Notes: generated by a model from the sequence alone, not told the origin. Counted from the stretch's first letter, positions 1 to 9,402 are shown. The stretch: DNA of 64,000 bases from Lactobacillus laiwuensis (GCF_019972835.1 NZ_BPPB01000005.1:124001-188000), one strand, 5' to 3'. Program-made: numbers and translations.

Positions 1-302
1 ACATAACTATTAATGGCTTTTGAAGTGACCTTAACTTGACCATCACGTTTATGAATTAAATTAAAGTTTCTCTGGACTGGCCAAAATAGGATGACAATTA
101 AACTAACAATTAGTATTATAAAAACAATTATACTAATACCAATTAAATACCAGGCAAATATCGGGTTAAGAGTACCTAAATGCGGTATTTTAATCTTTAA
201 ATATTTTTGCCAAAAACTACTGGTTTCCCATATTAAGTAACAAGGCACAGGTAATAGTAATAACATGCCTAATACCAATAGCCATTTTTTACTTCTCTTC
301 AA
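1..302 (-). CDS. AmaP-like alkaline-shock membrane anchor protein (partial, C-terminus off window)
   Basis: An open frame runs off the left edge. It starts at TTG (302-300), and an AGAGG sequence lies about 11 bases upstream. The visible 100 residues hold two hydrophobic segments (about 7-26 and 48-76), followed by the stretch FWPVQRNFNLIHKRDGQVKV and then a polar segment. That layout, and the basic/Gly-Gln-Val segment after the second membrane helix, match the AmaP family, which anchors Asp23-type proteins in Firmicutes. The asp23 partner would lie beyond the edge and is not visible. No ATG is available in frame, so the TTG start is inferred. The family call is moderate. Confidence 0.55.
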   Translation of the reverse strand, partial: MKRSKKWLLVLGMLLLLPVPCYLIWETSSFWQKYLKIKIPHLGTLNPIFAWYLIGISIIVFIILIVSLIVILFWPVQRNFNLIHKRDGQVKVTSKAINSY

Positions 303-408
303 CTTATCACCATCCTCTCATGGTTCATCTTAATAATAATACTGATTATTTTAACAGACTAATAATATGCACCGTATGTATACAATAATAGTTTGTAAAA
401 CTGCACGC

Positions 409-443
409 AAAAAGAGCGGTGTTTTAATGCACCGCCCTTTTTA
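409..443 (-). terminator. Rho-independent terminator after nagB
   Basis: A GC-rich hairpin (arms AGCGGTG and CACCGCC, loop of about 8 bases) is flanked by A- and T-runs on both sides, so it could act in both directions. It sits just past the nagB stop codon. Confidence 0.8.
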
Positions 444-459
444 AATTAATATCAGTTAA

Positions 460-1185
460 TTAATCGTTGTAATTTGTGCTTAACTTGCTTGCTGCAGCTT
501 GATCAACAATCAGGGTAACATTTTTATGCTTTTGCAAGATTGAAGCTGGGACTTCTTCAGTTACTGGCCCTTCAACCATCCTTTGGACAGCATCAGCTTT
601 ATTATCACCAAAGGCCATAATCACAATTTCTTTGGCGGACATGATATTTGCAATACCCATGCAAATTGCTGATTTAGGTACTTCGTCAATATTATTGAAG
701 AAACGAGAATTGGCTTTAATAGTATTCTCTGTTAATTGTACTTCATGAGTAACAGAATCAAATGGTGTACCAGGTTCGTTAAATGCAATGTGGCCATTTT
801 GACCTAAGCCTAATAGCTGAATATCAATTGGATTTTCAGCGATAATTTTATTATAGTCAGCAGCAGTTCCTTCTGGATCTTTGATGGCTCTAATACCATC
901 AGGAACATATGAATGTTTGAATGGCTTTTTATCAAACAGATTCTTTTGCATAAAATAGTGATAACTTTGATCATTATCAGGAGTTAAACCTACATATTCA
1001 TCAAGGTTAATACTAATTAAATCGCTGTTATCTAGATTACTCTCGGTCCATTCTTGGTAAAGATTTACAGGAGTGGAACCAGTTGCTAAACCAATTACTT
1101 TGCTGCCACTGTTAATACTATTCTTAAATATTTCAAAACCTTTTTTACTACCGCTATTCTTGTCACTTGAGATAATAACTTTCAT
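460..1185 (-). CDS. nagB: Glucosamine-6-phosphate deaminase
   Basis: Cytoplasmic isomerase/deaminase converting glucosamine-6-phosphate to fructose-6-phosphate and ammonia, linking amino-sugar use to glycolysis. The 241 residues match the short Gram-positive form. Visible motifs are the phosphate-binding GLATGSTP (32-39), the catalytic-base region NLDEYVG (60-66) and GHIAFNEPG (131-139) with the catalytic His. A strong GGAGGGG ribosome site precedes the ATG. It is monocistronic, with its own promoter carrying an 18-bp palindrome and its own terminator. nagA is not adjacent. Identification is secure. Confidence 0.96.
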   Translation of the reverse strand: MKVIISSDKNSGSKKGFEIFKNSINSGSKVIGLATGSTPVNLYQEWTESNLDNSDLISINLDEYVGLTPDNDQSYHYFMQKNLFDKKPFKHSYVPDGIRAIKDPEGTAADYNKIIAENPIDIQLLGLGQNGHIAFNEPGTPFDSVTHEVQLTENTIKANSRFFNNIDEVPKSAICMGIANIMSAKEIVIMAFGDNKADAVQRMVEGPVTEEVPASILQKHKNVTLIVDQAAASKLSTNYND

Positions 1186-1215
1186 TTTATTTGCCCCTCC
1201 ATAGTTGTTATCTCA

Positions 1216-1245
1216 ATTATAAATTGGTATATGCCAATTTGTCAA
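1216..1245 (-). promoter_or_regulatory. nagB promoter with NagR-like operator in the spacer
   Basis: On the minus strand TTGACA (1245-1240) and TATAAT (1221-1216) are both consensus and 18 bases apart. The whole spacer (1222-1239) is an imperfect palindrome, AATTGGTATATGCCAATT. Its TTGGTATA half resembles sites of GntR/HutC-family amino-sugar repressors (NagR/YvoA). A bound repressor would cover exactly the RNA polymerase contact region. The regulator identity is inferred; the promoter and palindrome are seen directly. Confidence 0.8.
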
Positions 1246-1284
1246 TAAACTTAGTAATAATAGCAGGTATTGTTTTTGGTAAAT

Positions 1285-1337
1285 AAAAAGTTCAACTAAT
1301 GTTTGTTTCACATGTAACATTAATTGGACTTTTTTTA
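1285..1337 (-). terminator. Terminator after the ABC transporter gene
   Basis: A long imperfect hairpin pairs 1285-1303 with 1317-1337 and ends in a T-run on the minus strand, just beyond the ABC gene stop. Its loop contains a degenerate parS-like sequence. Confidence 0.65.
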
Positions 1338-1342
1338 AAATT

Positions 1343-3688
1343 TTATTCGCTTCTTAAAGCAATAGCAGCATCCTTTTTAGCAGCCATACGAGCAGGTAAG
1401 TGCCCACCCAGCATTGTTAAAACTGTTGAAATAAGGATTAGTATTAAAGCATGTATTGGATTAAGTTGGGCAACATTAGCTAAATCTGTGATGGAGTAAA
1501 GAATACTGTTAATAGGGAAGACTAGCAGCCAGGCAACTACTACTCCCAAAATTCCGGAAAAGACACCTAGAATGAATGTTTCAGCATCAAACACTCTGGT
1601 AATATCTTTCTTACGAGCACCCAAAGCCTTTAAAATACCAATTTCTTTTGTTCTTTCAAGAACGGAAGTGTAAGTTAAAATGCCGATCATGATCATTGAA
1701 GTTACTAACGAAATAGCAGCAAATGCAACTAATACGGTAGTAATCCCGTTAAGTAAACCACCAGTCATTGAAGTAACGGCACTTGACATGTCAGTATAAA
1801 TAATTTTATTCTTTCTTTTTTTACCACGATTCCATTTATCTAAATAATCAAGCACTTTATCTTTAGCATCAAAATCGTTGGGATAAATCATTATGCTCGT
1901 TGGAATGGTTGAACCACCAATTGATTGCAGCATCTGTTTCTTTTCTCGAGCATTCATATCTTGTCCGGTCATTACATTTTGTTTTGCCTTCTTCTGGGCT
2001 CGTACTATTTCTGATTTTTTATTTTTCTTGATAATGTTTTGAGTTAGCTGATCGCTGTAAGCAATTCCTGAAGACAGGAGTGCCATAGAATTCTCATCTT
2101 TTGGTCTAATGACACCTACAATTTGCATTTGGGTTTTGCTATTGTCATACATAGAATTACTAATTTTTTGCGGAATAAACATTCCTGTTGGCAATTTTTG
2201 GTAATAGTCATCGTTGTCGACAACTTTAAATTTCTTCCCAACAAATTTTTGATAATTTAACTTCTCACCTGCCTTAGCCTTCAAACCTAAGTTTTTAATA
2301 ATATTAATGTTTAATTTGTTTTCGTTATCTGTAACTAAAACCAAATCTGTAGCCTTATGCGGCCATGCACCAGACAAAAGTTGATAATTTTCTTTAAGGA
2401 AATTGCTTTTACTGGAATTAAGTGTAGTAGGAAACACTGATGAGCCTAAGCCAGTGGCACTAATTGCTTGCATTCGCATTTGTGCAGCTGCCTGAGAGCT
2501 GTCTGAATTAGCTGCAATAGGAGAAAATTGGACACGCTTAATTTTATTTTTGCTGCGAGTGAGCAAATTCAGGTTAATCCCACGCTGATAGGAAATATTG
2601 TTAGCATAATTGGGATTTATTTTTTTGACGTAATTAACGTATTCTTGATTAATCTTATTTTGATGAGTTGATTCCTGCATCTTATCTTTTTCAACGGTTA
2701 AATAGCCCCGGTTTTTAACATTCTTTTCAGATTCATTCCGGTCTGCAACACTGCTGGCATCAGTAGCGGTTTGATTGATGGTTACGGGATATTTAGCCAG
2801 TGCTTTACTCATAGTCGTATCAATTTGCTTTTGAAAGCCATTGGATAATGCTAAGACGACAGCAATAGAAATAATACCGATACTTGAAGCAAAAGCAGTT
2901 AAAGTTGTTCTGCCTTTTTTAGTCATAATATTGGTAAAGCTTAATTTAATAGCATTCCAATATGACATTTTAGTACGCTTTAATTTAAAGGTATCTTTTT
3001 CTTCTTCAGGAATAAAAGGATTGGAATCATTTAAAATTTTTCCATCCTGAAAGTTAACTATTCGGGTAGCATATTCCTGAGCTAGTTTCGAATTGTGCGT
3101 AACCATAACTACCAAGCGGTCTTTTGACAGCTCTTTAATTAACTTCATAATCTGCTCAGAGGTTTCAGTATCAAGGGCGCCAGTGGGTTCGTCACATAGC
3201 AAAATATCGGGATTATTAGCTAAAGCGCGAGCAATAGCTACACGTTGCATTTGACCACCGGATAATTGGTTCGGATTTTTAGAAATATGTTCTTTCAAAC
3301 CGACTTGAGTTAAAGCATCCATTGCTCTTTTGTGTCGTTCTGAGGCAGAAACTCCGGATAAATTCATTCCTAATTCAACATTGGCAATAATTGACAAGTG
3401 TGAGATTAAGTTATAATTTTGAAAAACAAAGCCGACAGAATTATTTCGGTATGCATCCCAATCAGTTTCCTTAAAATTCTTAGTAGATTTACCATTAATA
3501 ATGAGATCACCACTATCATAGCGATCAAGTCCACCGACAACATTTAATAACGTGGTTTTACCGGAACCACTGGGACCTAAAATTGCAACAAATTCTTGGT
3601 TACGAAATGATATAGAAACATCATCAAGTGCATGAGTAACCGTATCACCGACATGGTATGATTTGCGTAAATCTTTTAATTGTAGCAT
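1343..3688 (-). CDS. MacB-type ABC exporter, fused ATPase and FtsX permease
   Basis: 781-residue membrane protein combining a full ATPase domain with an FtsX-type permease. The N-terminal 230 residues show Walker A GPSGSGKTT, signature LSGGQMQRVAIARAL and Walker B LLCDEPTGALD. One membrane helix follows (about 255-285), then a large extracytoplasmic domain (about 290-640) and three C-terminal helices (about 650-775) containing the typical EIGILKALGARKKDI coupling segment. This is the type IV-fold (MacB/FtsX) class, exporting peptides, antibiotics or lipoproteins or transmitting signals across the membrane. The substrate cannot be told. No two-component system or accessory protein lies nearby. 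Confidence 0.9.
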   Translation of the reverse strand: MLQLKDLRKSYHVGDTVTHALDDVSISFRNQEFVAILGPSGSGKTTLLNVVGGLDRYDSGDLIINGKSTKNFKETDWDAYRNNSVGFVFQNYNLISHLSIIANVELGMNLSGVSASERHKRAMDALTQVGLKEHISKNPNQLSGGQMQRVAIARALANNPDILLCDEPTGALDTETSEQIMKLIKELSKDRLVVMVTHNSKLAQEYATRIVNFQDGKILNDSNPFIPEEEKDTFKLKRTKMSYWNAIKLSFTNIMTKKGRTTLTAFASSIGIISIAVVLALSNGFQKQIDTTMSKALAKYPVTINQTATDASSVADRNESEKNVKNRGYLTVEKDKMQESTHQNKINQEYVNYVKKINPNYANNISYQRGINLNLLTRSKNKIKRVQFSPIAANSDSSQAAAQMRMQAISATGLGSSVFPTTLNSSKSNFLKENYQLLSGAWPHKATDLVLVTDNENKLNINIIKNLGLKAKAGEKLNYQKFVGKKFKVVDNDDYYQKLPTGMFIPQKISNSMYDNSKTQMQIVGVIRPKDENSMALLSSGIAYSDQLTQNIIKKNKKSEIVRAQKKAKQNVMTGQDMNAREKKQMLQSIGGSTIPTSIMIYPNDFDAKDKVLDYLDKWNRGKKRKNKIIYTDMSSAVTSMTGGLLNGITTVLVAFAAISLVTSMIMIGILTYTSVLERTKEIGILKALGARKKDITRVFDAETFILGVFSGILGVVVAWLLVFPINSILYSITDLANVAQLNPIHALILILISTVLTMLGGHLPARMAAKKDAAIALRSE

Positions 3689-3885
3689 GTCTGTTTCTCT
3701 TTCTTTTAATAATTAATTAATAACAGATAGTTTATCATTTATATGTTACTAAATCTAAGTTAATTTTTACAATAACCGTTAAATATGTAATTAAATGGAA
3801 TCATGCTATTTTAAATCAGCTAATATAATTATAAAAACAACGTTATTAAAAGTATTAAACGTTAAAATAGCAAAATTTTATTTAG

Positions 3886-4974
3886 TTAACTAATAATACC
3901 AGTTAAATCAAATAATGCATACACCAAGAAAAAGATAATAAGTAATAAGATTGCGATGATATGACGTTTTTTATTTAGAATTAAAACTGCAGCAAATTCA
4001 CGCACAATTGCGTTAGGCAGAAAGTAAAGACGAGTATAGCATCCTACACCATTTGCATTTAGACCAGCTGCTTTCGCGTAGAGAGAAGCTCTAAAAATAT
4101 GGTAATTATTACTAAAAAATTTTGCCTTATAATTTTTACCGCCGAAATCTTTTGTAGCTACTTCGGCTGAAAACTTCATATTTTGGTAGGTATTTTTGGA
4201 ATTATCCTCTAATAAAATATCTTTTGGCTCTATCCCACGAGCTATTGCATATTCGGTCATTGCTTGAGCTTCTGAAACTTTTTCATCTTTTCCTTTACCA
4301 CCCGACATAATTAATTTGGGCATTTTCCGTCCCTTAGTAACTTGCTTTTGAGCATATTGAATAGCACGATTAATACGACCGGCTAATAGTGGGGTGACTT
4401 GTTCACCGTGAGCCAGTCCTGCTCCTAAAACAATTAAATAGTCCTGGTTATATTGTCTAGGAACAATTTGATAAAAAGTTAAATTTACTAAAAAGTTGTA
4501 CGCTACAAAAAGAAGGTAATCCAAGATAGCTGTTGGGGCATATAACAGAATCCTAACCCAAGAAGGTAAATTTCTAAAAGGCCCAACCAGTGCAACTAAC
4601 CAAACAACAATTATGCCAATACCAATAAATAGAGTTAATAAATTTGATAGAGTATGACTTTCACGTTTCCAAACTATATAAGCATTCCATAGAAAAAATA
4701 GCCAGGAAAAAGCTGCTAATAATGTAATTGTTGCCACGAATAGCACTATCAGGATTTCGTATGTCAGAATGAGAGGTCTCAAACTGGTAGCTAAGATCAT
4801 CACAGTCAGCCAAATGCCGAATGTTAACAAAAAAATAGTAAAAAGAATGCCGTTAAGCAATCTTCTAGGTTCTTTTAGCCAAGAAATTAAGAAAACTGCA
4901 AAAGTTGCAAGCATAATAAGTGAAAGAATTATAAATGAACGGTTTTGGTTTAATATTTCAAAAAATCTAATCAT
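3886..4974 (-). CDS. DUF218 (YdcF/SanA-type) membrane protein
   Basis: 362 residues. The first 170 contain about five hydrophobic helices. They are followed by a DUF218 domain beginning DYLIVLGAGL, with conserved RINRAIQYA, LIMSGGKGKDE, SEAQAM and EDNSKNTYQN segments. A final hydrophobic helix lies at about 335-357. DUF218 proteins such as YdcF, SanA and ElyC are linked to envelope functions, but their biochemical reaction is not settled. The gene stands alone with a weak ribosome site. Family membership is clear; the function is not assignable. Confidence 0.85.
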   Translation of the reverse strand: MIRFFEILNQNRSFIILSLIMLATFAVFLISWLKEPRRLLNGILFTIFLLTFGIWLTVMILATSLRPLILTYEILIVLFVATITLLAAFSWLFFLWNAYIVWKRESHTLSNLLTLFIGIGIIVVWLVALVGPFRNLPSWVRILLYAPTAILDYLLFVAYNFLVNLTFYQIVPRQYNQDYLIVLGAGLAHGEQVTPLLAGRINRAIQYAQKQVTKGRKMPKLIMSGGKGKDEKVSEAQAMTEYAIARGIEPKDILLEDNSKNTYQNMKFSAEVATKDFGGKNYKAKFFSNNYHIFRASLYAKAAGLNANGVGCYTRLYFLPNAIVREFAAVLILNKKRHIIAILLLIIFFLVYALFDLTGIIS

Positions 4975-5064
4975 AATATCCTACCTTAGGTTTAAAGCTA
5001 AGTCTATTATAATAAAGATGAATAAAAAGTCATAGTAAATTAAAATATGATAGAATAATAAAGT

Positions 5065-5080
5065 TATTTCCCGGGAAATA
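5065..5080. promoter_or_regulatory. Noc-binding-site-like palindrome
   Basis: TATTTCCCGGGAAATA is a perfect 16-bp palindrome. Its inner 14 bases are identical to the Bacillus subtilis nucleoid-occlusion protein (Noc) binding consensus. It lies between two divergent genes and is not obviously a promoter element. Two further copies occur at 41148 and 51580. Confidence 0.7.
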
Positions 5081-5207
5081 GCTGAACAGCATAAGTGAAA
5101 TATTTGAACTTTAATAGCGAAATCAGATCTGTTCCAGGTTAAGACGATATTTTGTACAAAAACTAATCAAAGTTGCTTTTACTTATAGTTTGAAAAGGGT
5201 GGCATGA

Positions 5208-5885
5208 ATGAAGAAATTTTTCTATTTTTGGGGGAATGTAATTACAATAGTAGTCTCTTTTATAATTTATAGCGTAGTGCAACAGTTTTATTTTTATCCT
5301 TACAGGTTAAGTAAAGAACTGCATTTAGAAAATGTTCCCTTTACACTTCTAACTGCGCTAATTACGATAATAGCCTTATCAATAGTGCTTTATTTATATA
5401 ATCTGCAGTTGCGACATAATAACGAGCGTAATTATAATAGTAGACCGCACTGGCATCTTAAGAAGATATTGCTTTCCCTTTTAGGCGTAATAATGTTGAT
5501 TATAGTCAGTGCAACCATACAACTGGCACTGGGCTTTAATTCGGAGCAGACTTCAACTAATCAGAATCTTTTAGATCAATTTTCTCACCAAGCAGGAAAT
5601 TTTTTTCCAGTAATGGTGATATTTATAGGTCCAATATTTGAAGAATATATTTTTCGCGGATTATTCCTTAACACTTTCTTTTATAAAAATACTAATTTAA
5701 ATAAATGGTTAGGTATTCTTTTTAGTGGACTTATGTTTGGATATGTTCATGATCCTGGATTTACGAAATATATATTGGTTTATTGGGCATTAGGTTGTGT
5801 ATTAGCCTGGGTCTACACAACTACCAAGGATTTGCGTTATTCAATTATATCCCATATGCTTTTTAATGCATTAGGATTCATATAA
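5208..5885 (+). CDS. CPBP family intramembrane metalloprotease
   Basis: 225-residue polytopic membrane protein with hydrophobic stretches at about 8-25, 45-66, 88-110, 131-150, 166-180 and 187-205. The catalytic signature is EEYIFR (145-150, two glutamates and an arginine), His181 in GYVHDPG, and SHMLFN (215-220). These are the conserved residues of CPBP/Abi proteases related to Rce1, which in lactobacilli often act in bacteriocin immunity or signal processing. No bacteriocin gene is adjacent. An AAAGGGTGG ribosome site precedes the chosen ATG. Confidence 0.9.
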   Translation: MKKFFYFWGNVITIVVSFIIYSVVQQFYFYPYRLSKELHLENVPFTLLTALITIIALSIVLYLYNLQLRHNNERNYNSRPHWHLKKILLSLLGVIMLIIVSATIQLALGFNSEQTSTNQNLLDQFSHQAGNFFPVMVIFIGPIFEEYIFRGLFLNTFFYKNTNLNKWLGILFSGLMFGYVHDPGFTKYILVYWALGCVLAWVYTTTKDLRYSIISHMLFNALGFI

Positions 5886-5937
5886 AAAACCTGATAAACT
5901 ACGTTGCTAATCAAACGTCAATTTATCAGGCCTTTAT
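5884..5937. terminator. Terminator between convergent genes
   Basis: CCTGATAAA (5890-5898) pairs with TTTATCAGG (5922-5930), with an inner ACG/CGT pairing. It sits between the converging CPBP and P-type ATPase genes and can serve both. Confidence 0.75.
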
Positions 5938-5955
5938 AGATTTTAACAATTTGGC

Positions 5956-7824
5956 TTATTTTGCAGGACTAATTCCCGTTTGCTGCGGATTTTTAGGAGT
6001 AGTTTTTGCTAAAAGGGCTAGGCTAATCGAAATCATATCAACAACTTCTTGCAAAATGGCACCCCAAAATGCAGGGATAATACCAGTAAATGCAATTAGC
6101 TCGATGATAACTACGATTGTAATAGCAGTTAGCACATCAATATTGGCAACTTTCATAGTATGTTTAGAAATTGCTACAGCATCATTAATTTTGGACAAGT
6201 CGTTTACCATGATAATGGCATCTGCACTTTCACTGGCAGCAGAGGCACCTTTGGCTCCCATAGCAATACCAACATCAGCAGCTGATAAACTAGGAGCGTC
6301 ATTAATGCCGTCACCAGTCATGACTACGGGTCGCTTTTCTTGAGGTACATTTTTAATAGCGGCTATCTTCTCAGCCGGTAATAAACCGTAACGAATATCG
6401 TTGACACCAACAGATGCTCCAATTTTATCAGCTACATCTTTGTGGTCACCAGTCAACATCATAATGTGTGCGCCACTTTGACGTTTCAAGCGTGCAATTG
6501 TCTCAGCACTTTCAGGACGAACTTGATCTTTAAATGTAATATAACCGGCATACTTATCGTCAATTGAAATATAAACTGCTGTAGCATTAACTGTTGCAGC
6601 TTTTTCTTGCGGTTTAACATAGTCTAACTTACCTACTTTGACTAGGTGTCCTTCGACTGTACCGCTAATTCCTTGGCCAGTTGATTCTTTGATATTTGTT
6701 GCCGGTTTTAAAAGATTTTTATCAGCTACATTGACTAGTGAATTGGCAATAATATGGCTTGACTGTTGCTCAACGCTGGTAGCATAACTTTGCATGGTTG
6801 CTGGACTATAACTGCTGTCTCTGGCAGGTACAATTTCATCAATTACCAGCTGATTTTCTGTTAGAGTACCAGTTTTATCAAAAGCAAAAGTTTTTGCTGT
6901 AGCCAGTTTTTCTAAAGTAGGCCCGGACTTAACTATAATATGATGTTTAGACATGGAACTCATGCCGGATACCAGTGCAACAGGCGCTGCAATTAACAAT
7001 GGACAAGGTGAAGCCACAACCATAACTTCTGCAAAGTTGACTGGGTTACCGGAGTGAATCCAGGCAGCAATACCTATCACCAAGGAAATAATGGTAAAAG
7101 GTACAGCGTAACGGTCAGCCATTTTGACAAACTTAGCCGGTTTTGCCTGCGATGATTCAACTAGTGAAACGATTGTCTGGTATTCAGAGTCACTCGCTTT
7201 TTTAGTGACAGCCATTTCTACTGCTACGCTGCCATTAATTGAGCCGGACATTAATTCATCTCCTGCTTTTTTGGTAACTGGAACAGATTCTCCAGTTAAT
7301 GATGACTGGTCAAAACTTGATTCACCACTAACTACTTTGCCATCAACTGGAACTTGTTCTCCAGGTTTAATTAACACGTGATCACCAATTTTTAGTTGTT
7401 CAACGTCAACAGAAACGAGCTCATTGTTCACAATTTTGTTGGCGATAGTTGGGGAATTGCTTAAAAGAGAGCGTAACTCTTTATCTGCTTGTCCAGTGGC
7501 ATAGTCCTCTAATGTTTGACCGCCAGTCATCATAACCAAGATCATCCATTCAGCCCAAATATCACCAATCAGTATAGTAGAAACGACTGCAATAACAGCT
7601 AAAATATCAACACCATAGCGTCCGGATTTAAAATCACTGGCAATTTCGGCAAGTAAGGAAATGGCCATCATGATGCCCACAATGTCGATTAACACTGCTT
7701 GAATAGGAAATTGTAAGTTTCCTATTTGAAAAAGACTTTTGGTCTTTAAGCCGAATTGGCAAAAAAGCCCTACTATCCCAATTGCTAATACAAGAATAAA
7801 TTTCCATTGGCGTTTAAAACTCAT
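5956..7824 (-). CDS. P1B-type heavy-metal ATPase
   Basis: 622-residue metal-exporting P-type ATPase without an N-terminal metal-binding domain. It shows actuator TGES (177-180), membrane metal motif SPCPL (272-276), phosphorylation site DKTGT (316-320), MLTGDH and TGDGINDAP. An SPC rather than CPC motif is typical of the P1B-4 subgroup (cobalt, iron or related export). The HEGG/HEGS element usual in the last helices of that subgroup is not seen; QEVVD stands near that place. The metal is therefore uncertain, and cadmium/zinc annotation would be a guess. A GGAGG ribosome site precedes the ATG. No metal-responsive regulator is adjacent. Confidence 0.9.
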   Translation of the reverse strand: MSFKRQWKFILVLAIGIVGLFCQFGLKTKSLFQIGNLQFPIQAVLIDIVGIMMAISLLAEIASDFKSGRYGVDILAVIAVVSTILIGDIWAEWMILVMMTGGQTLEDYATGQADKELRSLLSNSPTIANKIVNNELVSVDVEQLKIGDHVLIKPGEQVPVDGKVVSGESSFDQSSLTGESVPVTKKAGDELMSGSINGSVAVEMAVTKKASDSEYQTIVSLVESSQAKPAKFVKMADRYAVPFTIISLVIGIAAWIHSGNPVNFAEVMVVASPCPLLIAAPVALVSGMSSMSKHHIIVKSGPTLEKLATAKTFAFDKTGTLTENQLVIDEIVPARDSSYSPATMQSYATSVEQQSSHIIANSLVNVADKNLLKPATNIKESTGQGISGTVEGHLVKVGKLDYVKPQEKAATVNATAVYISIDDKYAGYITFKDQVRPESAETIARLKRQSGAHIMMLTGDHKDVADKIGASVGVNDIRYGLLPAEKIAAIKNVPQEKRPVVMTGDGINDAPSLSAADVGIAMGAKGASAASESADAIIMVNDLSKINDAVAISKHTMKVANIDVLTAITIVVIIELIAFTGIIPAFWGAILQEVVDMISISLALLAKTTPKNPQQTGISPAK

Positions 7825-7926
7825 TAATAGCTGCCTCCCGTAAATTAAACTAATTATTATGTTTTCTATTTTAACACTAAATACTTAATTTTATTTAGAA
7901 TAGGTCTAAATTAGATGTAAAATAAT

Positions 7927-8006
7927 ATAAAAAAAGAAGGCAATTTTGATGTGAACCCTAAAATTAGGACAACTTTGGGGATCAGATCATTTTTTACCTT
8001 CTTTTA
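7927..8006. terminator. Long imperfect hairpin with inner inverted repeat
   Basis: An A-rich AAAGAAGG arm near 7932 pairs with CCTTCTTTT near 7996-8004, giving a T-run on either strand. Inside lies a short inverted pair (GAACCCTAAA and TTTGGGGATC), like the paired ends of a tiny insertion element. It most likely terminates transcription between the two minus-strand genes. Confidence 0.5.
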
Positions 8007-8007
8007 C

Positions 8008-8580
8008 TTAGTGATCTTTTAGTTTAATAATCTTGTTGAACTGAGGTTCAGTTTTTACCGGCTTAGGTTTAGGCATGAATTTAGATTTTTTGAAATTGGG
8101 AGTCTCATTTTCATCCTTGGAGGGTAGAACGTGAAAAATTTTAGTCCGTCCTAAAGAATCTATTATGTCCGTAGAAGACATTGTAATAAAGTTGTCATTG
8201 TCACCATGATCATCGGTTTCAACAAAATAATGGTTAATTTTTGCAATTCCTTTTTCCGAAAAATGTTCTTCATGAGCCAGGTCAAGAAGCAGGGCATGCA
8301 AACGAGTAGCAGATACTAATTCATGTTGCAATATGATAAAGATCCAGGAGAAATTAGAATCCATAGATTTAAAACGCTTAGTAACTTTGTCTTTATAAAA
8401 CGCATCAATGATTTTAGTGGCTTCTTCCATATTATCTGAGTTTTGTGCCAGTTTCTTTAATTGGGACACTAATTCAGATTTCTCTTCAAGTGAAAGCTCT
8501 TGATCATTTGGGTAAGTCCAATTTTTTATAATTGCGCTTATCAAAAATGTCAATTGCGCAGAAATTGTTTTACTTGCCAT
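8008..8580 (-). CDS. Hypothetical protein, 190 residues
   Basis: No family recognised. The protein is soluble, mostly helical in its first 120 residues, and ends in a Lys/Pro-rich tail (KFMPKPKPVKTEP) that looks disordered. Residues about 76-110 (NFSWIFIILQHELVSATRLH) form an amphipathic helical stretch. Possible ribosome-site sequence AAGAAGAG lies upstream of the ATG, and a long hairpin follows the stop. Codon use looks like its neighbours. It stands alone between the metal ATPase and the CBS-domain gene, so context gives no function. Confidence 0.75.
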   Translation of the reverse strand: MASKTISAQLTFLISAIIKNWTYPNDQELSLEEKSELVSQLKKLAQNSDNMEEATKIIDAFYKDKVTKRFKSMDSNFSWIFIILQHELVSATRLHALLLDLAHEEHFSEKGIAKINHYFVETDDHGDNDNFITMSSTDIIDSLGRTKIFHVLPSKDENETPNFKKSKFMPKPKPVKTEPQFNKIIKLKDH

Positions 8581-8863
8581 AATAGTGCTCTTCTTTTCTG
8601 ATTATTTAAGGAATATCCATTGATTTTCGTTAACTAATTCAGCAAAGCGTTATTTAATTTTAAAAGTAAAATGATTAAAATTAATAAATATGTATATATC
8701 AAAAAATAAATATTAAATTGAAATCGAATTTTAACATTGTATTAACCAAATAGCTGGATTACCAAATAAAAGTACTGGTGTTTCCCTATCAATGATTATT
8801 ATAGCTTAATTTGTAATAAAGTACACTAAAAAGGAATAAACAAAAATAAATTTTCAGTATATT

Positions 8864-9349
8864 TTATAATAGCTTATCTTTAGTAATTGGGATCACTTTA
8901 TATTCTTTCTCAAAATTATGAGAAATGTAATTAAAAGCTTTAATCCATTCACGTCTGGTTAAAAGTCCTTGAAAAACACCATAGTCATCAACTACGGGCA
9001 AAAAAGCATTGTCAACTAACAAATGAAGTTGGGTTTCCAAGGTGGTCTGAACAAAGTTGATTTTGTCGAATTTGGTTTGCATCACATCTCGCACTAACAA
9101 TTTGTTTAAGGGTTCGAGTGAAATGTTATCTGTTTCCATCATTTTATCTGTAATCATTGCTAAACTTAATAGACCAACAACGCGATTTTGCCGGTCAAGG
9201 ACTGGAATTTTTGAATATTTAACCCGAGTTAAAATCATAAAAGCATGGTATAAAGGATTGTCGTCTTCAACAAAGGCGATCCGGGAAGCAGGAATAATGA
9301 ATGAACCTGATTTTTCTTCCAGTAAGTGTTTAATTGCGGGTGAGAACAT
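8864..9349 (-). CDS. cbpB: CBS-pair protein of the CbpB/DarB type
   Basis: 161 residues made almost entirely of two CBS motifs, starting MFSPAIKHLLEE, which is typical of YkuL/CbpB/DarB. In Listeria and Bacillus these proteins bind cyclic di-AMP, and in the apo form they activate RelA-type (p)ppGpp synthetase and pyruvate carboxylase. First CBS motif about 15-75 (KIPVLDRQNRVVGLLSL), second about 85-150 (FLPVVDDYGVFQGLLTRREW). The ATG at 9349 is preferred over an in-frame one 69 bases upstream: an AAAGG ribosome site precedes it and the start matches family length. Regulation of partners is inferred from homologues. Confidence 0.8.
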   Translation of the reverse strand: MFSPAIKHLLEEKSGSFIIPASRIAFVEDDNPLYHAFMILTRVKYSKIPVLDRQNRVVGLLSLAMITDKMMETDNISLEPLNKLLVRDVMQTKFDKINFVQTTLETQLHLLVDNAFLPVVDDYGVFQGLLTRREWIKAFNYISHNFEKEYKVIPITKDKLL

Positions 9350-9402
9350 TAGATATAAACCTTTCATAGAGTAATAAGTAGCTAAATTTATACTATAACA
9401 AA

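Noticed and set aside
1304-1319. parS-like TGTTTCACATGTAACA
   Set aside because: It is inside a terminator loop and has two or more departures from the consensus; chance resemblance cannot be excluded.
7946-7980. Insertion-sequence end (GAACCCTAAAATTAGGACAA)
   Set aside because: Only a short imperfect inverted pair is present, with no transposase fragment or target duplication; best explained as part of a terminator.
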